From assembly GCF_015319355.1 (NCBI RefSeq), contig NZ_JADILU010000002.1, positions 620,001 to 684,000 of the forward strand: DNA of 64,000 nt, read 5' to 3'. The translations under genes were made by a program, and so were the position numbers. The stretch is from Psychroserpens luteus. GTDB lineage: Bacteria; Bacteroidota; Bacteroidia; Flavobacteriales; Flavobacteriaceae. The notes under the pieces are model-generated. The model was not told the DNA's origin, searched no databases, and saw nothing but the letters and a program-made list of their open reading frames with translations. Positions 8,403 through 17,449 of this stretch are shown piece by piece; the stretch's first letter is position 1; every line of letters begins with the position of its first letter.

Positions 8403-9736
8403 TTTACACTATTATTGATGTTGAAACTACAGGAAGAGAAAATCGTATGACTGAAATATCAATTTTCAAGTATGATGGAACACAAGTAGTTGATGAATTT
8501 ACGACACTTGTAAATCCAGAAAGTGAGATTCCAATGCATATTACAGCATTAACAGGAATAGATAATCGCTTGGTGGCAGATGCTCCAGTTTTTGCAGATG
8601 TTGCACAAGACATTCTCAATATTACTGAAGATTCCACTTTTGTGGCTCATAATGTAAATTTTGATTACAATGTCATTGGTGGCGAGTTTAAGCGTTTGGG
8701 TATCGATTTCCGAAGAAAAAAATTATGCACAGTTAGACTTTCAAGAAAATTGTTGCCAGGATATAAATCGTATAGCTTAGGCAAGATTTGTAAAGATTTA
8801 AAGATTGATTTGGTTGACAGGCACAGAGCAAGAGGTGATGCTGAAGCGACTGTGATTTTGTTTGAATTATTATTAGCTCAACCTAAAGCTGTAGAGGTTT
8901 TTAACGACTTTTTAAATAAAAATTCTAGAGAGGCGACTTTACCTCCAAATTTACCAAAAGAAACTTTTGAAGCCTTGCCAAATTCTCCAGGAATCTATTT
9001 TTTTAAGGATAAAAAAGGAAAAATTATTTACGTTGGTAAAGCCAAAGACATCAAAAAAAGAGTGCTGAGTCACTTTTATAGTAAAACAAAGAAATCACTC
9101 GACATGGTGAGAGAAACACGAGATATTGATTTTGAATTATCTGGTAGCGAACTTATTGCGTTATTAATGGAAGATGCTGCTATAAAACACAACTTCCCGC
9201 TGTTTAATAAGGTGTCAAAAAGAACCATCCAATCCTACTCTATTTTCTCTTATGAAGACAGGAACGGAATTATTCATTTAGCAATCAATAAAGGTCGCTT
9301 GGTACACAAGCCTATCGCTACTTTTTTTAATATGAGAGATGTACGATTGTATATGGAGAAAATTTGTTCTCAATATAATCTCTGTCCTAAATATTGCCAT
9401 TTACAAGAAGCTGTTTGGGAGTGTTCTCATTATAACATCACAGATTGTAAAGGGATTTGTAGAGATGAAGAAACGAGTGATGAATACAACAAAAGAGTGC
9501 ACAAAGCAATTTATGAGGTTTCAGAAAACAAGCAAGACATCATCTTAAAAGAAAAAGGGAGAAACTCAAATGAAGAAGCCTTTATTTGGATTAAAGAAAA
9601 TGTGTATTTAGGATACGGATTTATTGACAAACAAGAACAAATCAGCCATCAAGACGATTTACAGTATTATCTCATTAAACAAAAAGATAACATCGATATT
9701 CAAAAGATTTTGAAGCATAAAATGTTAGACATATAA
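8399..9736 (+). CDS. DEDDh exonuclease fused to GIY-YIG nuclease domain
   Basis: Protein of 445 residues. An N-terminal DnaQ-like 3-5 exonuclease shows IIDVET (D7, E9), HNVNFD (84-89) and HRARGDAEA (H142, D147). A UvrC/Cho-type GIY-YIG nuclease follows (PGIYFF near 197-202, IIYVGKAKD near 209-217), and then about 170 residues with several Cys (C-P-K-Y-C and others) that could bind metal. This fusion is widespread in bacteria as an exonuclease/UvrC-N protein; a role in nucleotide excision or crosslink processing is inferred. The 4-nt overlap with the S24 repressor places it in the damage regulon. Confidence 0.9.
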   Translation: MIYTIIDVETTGRENRMTEISIFKYDGTQVVDEFTTLVNPESEIPMHITALTGIDNRLVADAPVFADVAQDILNITEDSTFVAHNVNFDYNVIGGEFKRLGIDFRRKKLCTVRLSRKLLPGYKSYSLGKICKDLKIDLVDRHRARGDAEATVILFELLLAQPKAVEVFNDFLNKNSREATLPPNLPKETFEALPNSPGIYFFKDKKGKIIYVGKAKDIKKRVLSHFYSKTKKSLDMVRETRDIDFELSGSELIALLMEDAAIKHNFPLFNKVSKRTIQSYSIFSYEDRNGIIHLAINKGRLVHKPIATFFNMRDVRLYMEKICSQYNLCPKYCHLQEAVWECSHYNITDCKGICRDEETSDEYNKRVHKAIYEVSENKQDIILKEKGRNSNEEAFIWIKENVYLGYGFIDKQEQISHQDDLQYYLIKQKDNIDIQKILKHKMLDI

Positions 9737-9783
9737 TATTACAAATCCCTATCTTCACGCATTAATTCTTAGTACAACTATAA

Positions 9784-10353
9784 GTGCAACAAATAAAAGC
9801 CCACATAGATCGAATTGCCACTATCTCAAATGCAGATTGGGAGTTTTTTTCATCCAAATTAAAGCGTCTTGAAATTCCGAAGAAAACGGTATTTTTAAAG
9901 CTCAATGAGATAGAAAATCATATTTCGTTTATAGAATCTGGTGTGGTACGTTTATTTATTCCGAAGGAAGATTCAGAAAAAGAAATCACTTTTGGTTTTA
10001 GTTTCAAAGACCAATTTGTAAGTGCTTACGATTCGTTTTTAACACAAACACCATCTGCTTATCAATTGCAAGCATTGACTAAAACAACCATTTTAAGCAT
10101 CACTTACAATGATTTACAAGAAGTATACAAAACCACTCAAATAGGAAATCTTATTGGGAGATTAACAGCAGAACGTCTCTTTTTGCTAAAATCTAAGCGT
10201 GAACAAAACTTATTAAATTTAACTGCGGAAGAACGCTATCTAAAGCTTTTTAAAGAGCGTCCAGAATTGATAAAAATCATTCCGTTAAAATACATCAGTT
10301 CTTATATTGGTGTTACTGCACAAGCATTAAGTAGGATTAGAAAACGGATATAA
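9784..10353 (+). CDS. Crp/Fnr-family transcriptional regulator
   Basis: Regulator of 189 residues with a cyclic-nucleotide-binding-like beta barrel (about 20-125) and a C-terminal winged helix ending ISSYIGVTAQALSRIRKRI, the usual recognition-helix end of this group. No Cys cluster for Fe-S binding is seen, so it is not a classical Fnr. The start is a GTG; no in-frame ATG exists before the conserved region, and a stop codon lies directly upstream. It lies just upstream of the desaturase gene, whose promoter holds a short palindrome, so it may control that gene. Confidence 0.85.
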   Translation: MQQIKAHIDRIATISNADWEFFSSKLKRLEIPKKTVFLKLNEIENHISFIESGVVRLFIPKEDSEKEITFGFSFKDQFVSAYDSFLTQTPSAYQLQALTKTTILSITYNDLQEVYKTTQIGNLIGRLTAERLFLLKSKREQNLLNLTAEERYLKLFKERPELIKIIPLKYISSYIGVTAQALSRIRKRI

Positions 10354-10465
10354 TCTAATTTTCAGCATGATACCTATTAAATAGCTCAATTTGTTTGGGT
10401 TTTGAACGTTTTATGACCTCTTTATTTATGAAAATCTTAAGTCTTTAATTGATTTAGGTTCATTG

Positions 10466-10493
10466 TTTGGCACGCAACGTGCAAGTATCTTTG
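10466..10493 (+). promoter_or_regulatory. Desaturase promoter with embedded palindrome
   Basis: TTTG (10466-10469), 16 nt, then TATCTTTG (10486-10493) forms a Bacteroidota-type promoter ending 11 nt before the ATG at 10505. Between the two boxes lies GCACG-CAA-CGTGC (10470-10482), a perfect 5-bp inverted repeat. A regulator bound there would block polymerase, and the adjacent Crp/Fnr protein is a candidate. Confidence 0.6.
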
Positions 10494-10504
10494 TAAAAAA
10501 AGTT

Positions 10505-11245
10505 ATGGTTATCGTTATTTTTGTCTTAGTACTTTGGTATGGAGGCTTATTTTTTCAGTCGTTCTTTTTGCATCGTTATGCAGCACATCAAGTGTTTACG
10601 ATGTCTAAAACTATGGAACGCATCACATTTATTCTTACTTGGATTTTTCAAGGCTCTAGTTATTTGAGTGCTTATGGCTACGGAATCATGCATCGCATGC
10701 ATCACGCTTATACAGATACAGAAAAAGATCCACACTCACCATCTCATGATGCTAATGTATTTGCCATGATGTGGAAAACTAAAACAATCTATCAAGATAT
10801 TAATACACAGCGCATTGCTGTAGACGAGCGTTTTACTAAGAATGTTCCGCAATGGAAATCGTTTGACTCCTTTGCTAGTTCTCGTTTATCTAGAGTGCTT
10901 TGGATTGGGCTCTACATTTTATTTTTTGCATTATTTGTAACCTCATGGTGGCAATGGTTGTTATTGCCAATAACATTTTTAATGGCTCCAATTCATGGTG
11001 TGATCATTAACTGGTTTGGTCATATTTATGGCTATGTGAATTTCAAAATGAAAAACACGAGTAAAAACCTTTTTCGTTTTGATTTTTTAATGATGGGTGA
11101 GGGTTATCATAACAATCATCACAAACATGCCAGTCGTGCTAATTTTGGTGTAAAATGGTATGAAATTGATGTCACTTATGTGATTATAAAAGTATTGGAT
11201 GCTTTTGGTTTAATCCATTTAAAACCAATTAGGATTAAGTCTTAA
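10505..11245 (+). CDS. Fatty acyl-CoA desaturase (di-iron membrane type)
   Basis: Integral membrane desaturase of 246 residues that would introduce a double bond into acyl chains to keep membranes fluid. The three His boxes are complete: HRYAAH (23-28), HRMHH followed by AYTDTEKDPH, and HNNHH near residue 206. Hydrophobic segments flank them (1-20, about 40-60, about 137-165). The ATG at 10505 follows directly after the promoter, so I prefer it over an in-frame TTG at 10463 that would put the -33 box inside the gene. A terminator lies at 11373. The upstream Crp/Fnr gene is the likely regulator. Confidence 0.9.
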   Translation: MVIVIFVLVLWYGGLFFQSFFLHRYAAHQVFTMSKTMERITFILTWIFQGSSYLSAYGYGIMHRMHHAYTDTEKDPHSPSHDANVFAMMWKTKTIYQDINTQRIAVDERFTKNVPQWKSFDSFASSRLSRVLWIGLYILFFALFVTSWWQWLLLPITFLMAPIHGVIINWFGHIYGYVNFKMKNTSKNLFRFDFLMMGEGYHNNHHKHASRANFGVKWYEIDVTYVIIKVLDAFGLIHLKPIRIKS

Positions 11246-11372
11246 TCTTTTTATCTCTTCGGAAATTTTCAAGTATTGAAAATATCAACTCATAAACACA
11301 AATTTCTATTATAAGGATTAATGATCCAGTCTAAAATGTTTTACTTTTGATTATAGTTATAATAATAATATG

Positions 11373-11400
11373 AGCCAATACATAATTAATTATATTGGCT
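11373..11400 (+). terminator. Rho-independent terminator after desaturase
   Basis: AGCCAATA (11373-11380) pairs with TATTGGCT (11393-11400), followed by a run of seven T. It is about 130 nt past the desaturase stop codon; nothing else is recognisable between the two apart from one copy of the CTTCGGAAAT decamer at 11257. Confidence 0.8.
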
Positions 11401-11519
11401 TTTTTTGTTTTAACTAGAGAGTTAGAATGCTACAATATCTTTTTAAAATCACCAAAATAATCTCTTGTAAATTTAAATTAAATTCTACCTTGGTTCAATA
11501 TTTCAATTAATAAAATAGA

Positions 11520-12428
11520 ATGGACTCAAATTATAAAGATATTATTGCTAGCGTTTATAATATCACATATATGCTGAAAGATGAAGGAAAATCAGCAACG
11601 TATATTCAAGAATTAGCCAATGTAAATCCGTCCTTTTTTGGTGTTCATATGAAAAAAATAGATGGTACAAATTTTGGTATGAGTGATAATTTAAAAAAGT
11701 TCTCTATCCAAAGTATTATCGCTTAACCTCGCTTATAAAATTGTTGGAGAGAAACTATGGGAACTTGTGGATGTAGAGCCATCAGGCACAAAGTTTGACT
11801 CGCTCCTACTTTTAGAAACGTATCAGAGGATTCCGAGGAATCCATTTGTGAATTCTGGTGCGATTGTGATTTGTGATTTCTAAAGAGCACATCTCGACAA
11901 TGCAAAAGAGGGTTTTTTGAAGTATGTAAGAGATTTGGGTGAACTACCAGATCTTACCTATTCTGATAAAATAGCCAATTCTGAAAAAGCTACAGGTTAC
12001 AGAAACATAGCCTTATGTAATTTTATTAAATCCTTCGGAAACATTAAAAACGAGCCAGAAGTCGTACTTGATTTTTATTTTGATATGTGCTCTTTAGAAA
12101 TGACATGTCGACAACTCTCATACACATTCTCATTTTTAGTAAATGGCGCACGAAAGTTAAGTGACAACAAAAAAATTATATTAAAAAGCAAAACAATACG
12201 AATCAATGCTTTAATGCTCACTTGCGGGTTTTACGATGAATCCGGTGAATTCGCCTTCAAGTAGGATTACTTGGAAAAAGTGGTGTTGGTGGTGGCATTG
12301 TGGCTTTATATACTAATAACTATACCATAATCATTTGGAGTCCAAGACTAAATAAAAACGGAAACTCCTTCAAAGGTATGAAATTATTTGAAGAAGTTAC
12401 TACTCACTCTGAGTTGAGTATATTCTAG
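11520..12428 (+). pseudogene. Glutaminase pseudogene (serine-type GlsA family)
   Basis: Pieces in two frames rebuild a family glutaminase (glutamine to glutamate plus ammonia). Frame 0 (11520 to about 11712) gives YIQELANVNPSFFGV and FSIQSI. Frame 1 (about 11719-12260) gives KLWELVDVEPSGT, NPFVNSGAIVICD, an in-frame TAA at 11881, then GYRNIALCNFIKSFGNIKN and NGARKL. Frame 0 again (12261-12428) gives VGLLGKSGVGGGIVAL and ends at TAG 12426-12428. So there are at least two frameshifts and one nonsense codon. The first lesion falls just after QSI, and the Lys of the catalytic SxxK (normally QSISK) is missing. Identity is well supported by motif order, and the gene is certainly inactive. Confidence 0.9.
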
Positions 12429-12594
12429 AATACATTTTTTAAATATTTTCTTCACACTAAACTTATTTAAATTTCTCATATTACAAATAACTATCAATTA
12501 TTACGAAAAACTCAGATAAGTTTAGTACAACTTTATGTATTAATATCTAGCAGACAAGTCTTTTAGATGGCATATTTCCGAAGAAAAAAGTAGT

Positions 12595-13641
12595 TCATTG
12601 GCGTTTAGTTAACAATAAACGATGTATAAACTTCAATTTAACAACCACAGGCTCTGTAATTACAAATGGATATACATCTGGAACACCCATTGCTCTATTG
12701 ATACTATTTACAGCAAAAGATAACGGTCTACAGGTTTTAATAATGACATCAAAATCTTCGATAGTATAAGGGTCAAAAGTGACTTTAGTTTTCAATTCTT
12801 TTTTCTTTTTAATGGGCTTTACTGTGACTCCAAAAAAGTAAGCAGTTTCTACCATATCCATGATATGTAGATAATGTGCCCAAGTTTCTGCCCAATCTTC
12901 CCAAGCGTGAGAGGTTGCATATTTACTAATAAAAGATGTTTCCCATTTGCTTGGTGCTCCTACTTTGTAATACAGTTGTAATGCTTCTCCATAATTAACG
13001 CGCTCATCACCAAAAATAGTTCTAAATTCTTCTAGAGCTTTTGGATCTGTATAGATTAACCGATCCCAAAAATAATGTCCAACCTCATGTCTTAAATGTC
13101 CAATCAAGGTGCGATAAGGTTCTACAAATTGTTTACGCATTTGTTCTCTTAATACAGAATCTGCTTCTCTTAATAAAATAGTAATCACTCCATTGGCATG
13201 ACCTGTCATTAAATTAGGATTATTTTGTTGTGCCACGAAGTCAAAACATAATCCGTTAATATCACGCATTTTACTTGGTATAGCTAAGCCTATTTTTTGA
13301 AGCTGATAGACTAATCTGTGTTTTGCGACTTCTAAATTTTGCCACTTTTCAAAATTATTTAAATCTGAAAGGTTGGGAATCGTTCTATTAAGTAAACAAG
13401 CATTGCAATAGTCTTCTGGACTATCTTTTTTTATAACCCAGTTACAAGCATTAAACTCTATATTTTTACAGTATTTATATGCTTTCTGATTTTCATCGGA
13501 AATTAAGTTTTCACTATCAGGAGTAAACGTTAACATCTTGCGACCTTTATCTTTATAACCAGATAAATGTCCGCAATTTTCACAACTATAGTTCTCAAAG
13601 AATATAGCATGATTACAATGACCACATCTAAATATTTTCAT
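12595..13641 (-). CDS. Zinc-ribbon putative zinc metallopeptidase
   Basis: Protein of 348 residues with no signal peptide, so cytoplasmic. A zinc ribbon is at the N-terminus (C6, C9, C20, C23), a second Cys set lies near C58, C66, C79 and C82, and the gluzincin motif HEVGH is at 185-189 with an acidic AWEDWAETWAH further on. This matches the bacterial family of zinc-ribbon proteins with a putative metallopeptidase domain (Pfam zinc-ribbon 6 and peptidase Mx, from memory). It is the last gene of a leftward run with transglutaminase, alpha-E and ATP-grasp genes, and probably trims or releases whatever that pathway makes. Substrate unknown. Confidence 0.8.
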   Translation of the reverse strand: MKIFRCGHCNHAIFFENYSCENCGHLSGYKDKGRKMLTFTPDSENLISDENQKAYKYCKNIEFNACNWVIKKDSPEDYCNACLLNRTIPNLSDLNNFEKWQNLEVAKHRLVYQLQKIGLAIPSKMRDINGLCFDFVAQQNNPNLMTGHANGVITILLREADSVLREQMRKQFVEPYRTLIGHLRHEVGHYFWDRLIYTDPKALEEFRTIFGDERVNYGEALQLYYKVGAPSKWETSFISKYATSHAWEDWAETWAHYLHIMDMVETAYFFGVTVKPIKKKKELKTKVTFDPYTIEDFDVIIKTCRPLSFAVNSINRAMGVPDVYPFVITEPVVVKLKFIHRLLLTKRQ

Positions 13642-13705
13642 TTTTGCTTCCGCTCAGGCGGTAATCTTTTTGTTAATTTAAAAGTGCGTAAATGTAGACT
13701 ATTCG

Positions 13706-14548
13706 CTATATCTTCTCTATAGAAAGTTGTGTTATTAATTTAGATGTTGCACTCCCTCGAATGCCTCCAGAAACAGGCATTGTATTTTCAGGGTTTGCGC
13801 TTGCAGCAATAGGGAAATGTGTGTTACAGGTCAACATCCCATAACTGGGATCAAAGCCAACCCAACCTGCTCCTGGTAGAAAAACATCTACCCAAGCATG
13901 CAATTCGTATTTTGGTTCATCCATTTCATAATAGTAATAACCACTTACAAAACGTGCAGCAATACCCTGTTTTCTTAGAAGGTTGATTTGCATCCAAGTC
14001 AAATCACGACAAGATCCTTTTTTATGCTTAAAAGTTCTATTTGGTGAAAATGGCGCTCCTACTTGACGATAAACAACCATAAAATCATTGCAAATTTGTT
14101 TTGTGAGTGCTGTGAGATATGAAACAGTATTAAAATTACATGATTTTAACAGAGAATCTCCATAGTCTAGCAAATCATCTGAAATTGGTTTTCTCTGTAA
14201 GGACGCATATAATAATCTTTTACGAGGTTCGAAGTATTCAAAAGGTATCTCATTAAACTGTGGAGGATATAGAATAAAGTCAAAAGGATTAAATGATTTT
14301 ATTTCTAAAGTGCTTTCAGCTTTAATAGTAAGTTTTTTTGTTAAGCCATCAAACCAATAAAAATCTACTATATTATTTTCTTCATCTCTTATACGTTTAT
14401 ATCCAATAGGTTTTGAAACCACTGACATTGAAAATTTTTCAACAGTGATACAAGGTGTTTCTCTTGGCTTAAATCTTAAATAATGAGGGTCTAGAAAAAC
14501 TTCAGAATCAAATTCATATTCTGTATGGTGAATAATCTTAAATCTCAT
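13706..14548 (-). CDS. Transglutaminase-like cysteine peptidase family protein
   Basis: Protein of 280 residues with an N-terminal beta domain (about 1-95) and a transglutaminase core. The catalytic triad is visible: C180 in KGSCRDLTW, H217 in ELHAWVDV and D233 in GFDPSYG. No signal peptide is present, so it acts in the cytoplasm. Genes of this type recur next to alpha-E and circularly permuted ATP-grasp genes in many bacteria and are thought to hydrolyse or transfer peptide or amide bonds in the same pathway. It is 64 nt from the metallopeptidase gene and 180 nt from the alpha-E gene. Confidence 0.88.
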   Translation of the reverse strand: MRFKIIHHTEYEFDSEVFLDPHYLRFKPRETPCITVEKFSMSVVSKPIGYKRIRDEENNIVDFYWFDGLTKKLTIKAESTLEIKSFNPFDFILYPPQFNEIPFEYFEPRKRLLYASLQRKPISDDLLDYGDSLLKSCNFNTVSYLTALTKQICNDFMVVYRQVGAPFSPNRTFKHKKGSCRDLTWMQINLLRKQGIAARFVSGYYYYEMDEPKYELHAWVDVFLPGAGWVGFDPSYGMLTCNTHFPIAASANPENTMPVSGGIRGSATSKLITQLSIEKI

Positions 14549-14727
14549 TTTTTTTTTGTATTAAGAATTATCATTCCTTTGAAAGCTAGAATGAAAGCTA
14601 TTAAATATTCACATATTACTCTATTAAAAATACTTATACATAACCAAAGAAATAGGGTTCAATATTATTGATTCGTATTTCTTTGTTTATCTCTTATTTT
14701 TAATTCTAAATTAATTATGCTTCTGAG

Positions 14728-15681
14728 CTAATGGCTTAAATCAACAGCAAAGAACGACTCATAAATAGCTGAAGAAATATCATTTAATTTTCGTTGAATA
14801 TCATCTAAGTATTCATGCATTCCTGCGCTAATAATATCATTGATATCTGCGTATTCTAATTGTGATTTCAAGACTCCTAATTGCTTTTGAGCAGTATTAC
14901 TAAATCCAACCGAACGACCAGATAGAGCAACAAGTGATTGATCTGCACGAATTAAACAAGCTAATATAGATCTAGGAAACTCGGTGTCTAAAATCAAAAA
15001 CTCTGCAATGTTTGAAGATGTCAACTTTCCGTGTTTTTTACGATACATATCATAAGCGCTTACCGATTTCAACAAAGCTGCCCACTGAATCAAATCTAAA
15101 GACGAACCAACCTGCTTTGCAGATCCTAAAAGAAAATGATACTTAGCATCTAAAACACGAGACGTTTTATCTGCACGTTCTAAAACTTGTCCTAGCTTTC
15201 CGAAATTCCAGCCTTCATTTCTTGAAATGGTCGCGTCGTACATTCCGTATAATAATTGACAACCGTTTTTAATTTCAGTAAAAAAACCACGAAGATTTTT
15301 ATCGATGTGATGCTTATTCTCGACACCATCTTTTACCAAATAATACAAAGCATTAATTTGTTCCCAAACCTCTTTGGTGATTTCGGTTCTAACAGCACGT
15401 GCATTTTCTCTAGCGTTAGTGATACAATTTAATATAGAATTCGGGTTTTGTCCATCAAATGCTAAAAAGTAAATCACCTTATCTTTTTCCGCAGAATCAT
15501 TAAGTGACTCGTAAGTTTCCCAATCTCCTGTAATCACGACAAGTGGTTTCCATTGCTCTTTTTCATTAGGCGGTAATTCTAATGAGAGATTATAATTCAC
15601 ATCCATAAAACGCGCATAATTTTCGGCACGTTCAAGATATCTATTCATCCAATATATAGTGTTAGCAACTCTTCCTAGCAT
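14728..15681 (-). CDS. Alpha-E domain protein
   Basis: Helical protein of 317 residues starting MLGRVANTIYWMNRYLERAE, the signature start of the alpha-E family. The conserved ERAENYAR stretch and a later LERADKTSRVLD helix are clear. The biochemical function is unknown; the family is found almost only with circularly permuted ATP-grasp and transglutaminase genes, where it has been proposed to take part in making small peptides or peptide tags (Iyer and colleagues on ATP-grasp amidoligase systems). It starts 10 nt after the ATP-grasp stop codon, so the two are co-expressed. Confidence 0.88.
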   Translation of the reverse strand: MLGRVANTIYWMNRYLERAENYARFMDVNYNLSLELPPNEKEQWKPLVVITGDWETYESLNDSAEKDKVIYFLAFDGQNPNSILNCITNARENARAVRTEITKEVWEQINALYYLVKDGVENKHHIDKNLRGFFTEIKNGCQLLYGMYDATISRNEGWNFGKLGQVLERADKTSRVLDAKYHFLLGSAKQVGSSLDLIQWAALLKSVSAYDMYRKKHGKLTSSNIAEFLILDTEFPRSILACLIRADQSLVALSGRSVGFSNTAQKQLGVLKSQLEYADINDIISAGMHEYLDDIQRKLNDISSAIYESFFAVDLSH

Positions 15682-15691
15682 AATTTTTGTT

Positions 15692-17128
15692 TTAACTGTT
15701 TAATACCCATGTATCTTTACTTCCTCCTCCTTGTGACGAATTCACAACGATAGATCCTTTCTTTAAAGCAACACGAGTTAATGCTCCAGGAATAATCTTA
15801 ATATCATCACCATATAAAGCATATGGTCTCAAATCCACATGACGACCTTCAATCGTATTATCTGCTATGGTTGGCACACGCGATAAGTTAATCATGGGTT
15901 GTGCGATATAATTTCTTGGGTTGTGCTTAATTTTAACTATGAATTCTTGCTGTTCTGCTTTTGTAGATTTGGGACCAATAAGCATCCCATATCCACCAGA
16001 AGCATCGGTTTGTTTCACGACCAAATTATGGATGTTTTCAATCACATATTTTCGGTCTTGTTCCTCATCACAGATATACGTTTTCACATTAGGCAAAATC
16101 ATATCTTCTCCTAAATAGTATTTAATAATTCTTGGGACGTACGCATAAACCGCTTTATCATCTACAACTCCAGTTCCTGGAGCATTGACCAAAACGACGT
16201 TGCCTTTGAGGTATGCTCTAAATAATCCAGGAGTTCCTAACAACGATTTTTTATTGAACACTTCTGGATCAATAAAATCATCATCTACACGACGGTAAAT
16301 CACATCTACGCGTTGTAAACCGTTGGTTGTAATCATGTATACGATATCATTTTTGACGATTAAATCGCGTCCTTCTACCAGCTCTGCTCCCATTTGTTGC
16401 GCCAAATACGAATGTTCAAAATATGCCGAATTATAAATTCCGGGTGTTAATACCACAATCGTTGGTTGTTCAACATCTGTAAGGTGCTCTAAAGTATCTC
16501 TTAAAATATGTGTGTAATTATATACTGGTTTTACGCCTAAGGTTTCAAATAACTCCGGAAATGTACGTTTCAAAATTTCTCTGTTCTCCAACATATACGA
16601 AACGCCAGAAGGACATCTTAGATTATCTTCTAAGACGTAATATTGTCCATCACCTCCTTTTATTAAATCAGATCCTGTAATATGACACCAAATATCTTTT
16701 GGAGGTTTGAAACCTTCCAATTCTTTTAAATAAGAGAGGCTTGAAAATATCATTTCCTTCGGAATGATTTTATCTTTCAGCACCTTTTGGTCATTATAAA
16801 TATCCTGAATGAACAAGTTAAGAGCTTTAATACGTTGCTGTAGACCTTTTTCTAGATGGTTCCATTCTTTATTCGCAATAATTCTTGGAATGATATCCAA
16901 ATGTAAAATTCGTTCAATACCTTCATTGTCATTATAAACATTAAAAGTCATACCCAAAGAGAGCTGTGCCCTATCTGTGGAATGCTGCAAGCTGGTTAAC
17001 TTCTTGATACTCATATTTTCGAGTCGTTCTAAAAAAAGTTTGTAATTGGGTCTAACGACATTGTTTTCATCAAACATTTCGTCGTAATACCCTTTAGAAT
17101 CGTAAGCTGAGAAATCTAATTTTGGCAT
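15692..17128 (-). CDS. Circularly permuted ATP-grasp (type 2) ligase
   Basis: Predicted ATP-dependent carboxylate-amine ligase of 478 residues. The conserved early YYDEMFDENN block and the GSDLIKGGDGQYYVLEDNLR and RRVDDDFIDPE regions match the family, as does the C-terminal GALTRVALKKGS followed by SSQGGGSKDTWVL. The start is set at the ATG giving MPKLDFSAYDSKGYYDEMF; the upstream extension begins with TTG and matches nothing. It is the first gene of the run to the alpha-E, transglutaminase and metallopeptidase genes. It probably makes an amide bond between an amino acid and an unknown acceptor; the product is not known in any organism to my knowledge. Confidence 0.88.
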   Translation of the reverse strand: MPKLDFSAYDSKGYYDEMFDENNVVRPNYKLFLERLENMSIKKLTSLQHSTDRAQLSLGMTFNVYNDNEGIERILHLDIIPRIIANKEWNHLEKGLQQRIKALNLFIQDIYNDQKVLKDKIIPKEMIFSSLSYLKELEGFKPPKDIWCHITGSDLIKGGDGQYYVLEDNLRCPSGVSYMLENREILKRTFPELFETLGVKPVYNYTHILRDTLEHLTDVEQPTIVVLTPGIYNSAYFEHSYLAQQMGAELVEGRDLIVKNDIVYMITTNGLQRVDVIYRRVDDDFIDPEVFNKKSLLGTPGLFRAYLKGNVVLVNAPGTGVVDDKAVYAYVPRIIKYYLGEDMILPNVKTYICDEEQDRKYVIENIHNLVVKQTDASGGYGMLIGPKSTKAEQQEFIVKIKHNPRNYIAQPMINLSRVPTIADNTIEGRHVDLRPYALYGDDIKIIPGALTRVALKKGSIVVNSSQGGGSKDTWVLNS

Positions 17129-17449
17129 AAACACTTTTGGATTTAGTCTTATTTTAAAATCAAGATTTTCGCTTCTGAACAAAGCAAAGGATGGCTATAA
17201 AATAGGATTGATAATTAAAAAAAAATTGAGATGTAAGATTACTGGTTTGTAACCTTGAGACGTAATTTAAGAAAAATATAGTGAAAAACCTATTTGTATT
17301 TTTGTTAGTTTTTGGTAATGATGTGGTTGAATACGTTTATTTTAGGTTATCATTTTAATTAAAAAGATGTTATTCTTTTTAATATTTAAAACTTAAACAA
17401 AAAAAACTATAAACTAATTATAGGCTTCTCAAGAATTTTACGGTATATA
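17129..17449. other. Intergenic stretch upstream of the ATP-grasp operon
   Basis: About 320 nt of AT-rich sequence without a credible gene. It should hold the promoter of the leftward ATP-grasp operon, but I found no confident TTG plus TAnnTTTG pair. It ends at the decayed cold-shock fragment. Confidence 0.4.

Noticed and set aside
10463-10504. TTG start of the desaturase adding 14 residues
   Set aside because: The stretch is a promoter with palindrome; the ATG at 10505 is preferred.
17129-17182. Upstream extension of the ATP-grasp protein from a TTG
   Set aside because: The extra 18 residues match nothing in the family; the ATG giving MPKLDFSAY fits.
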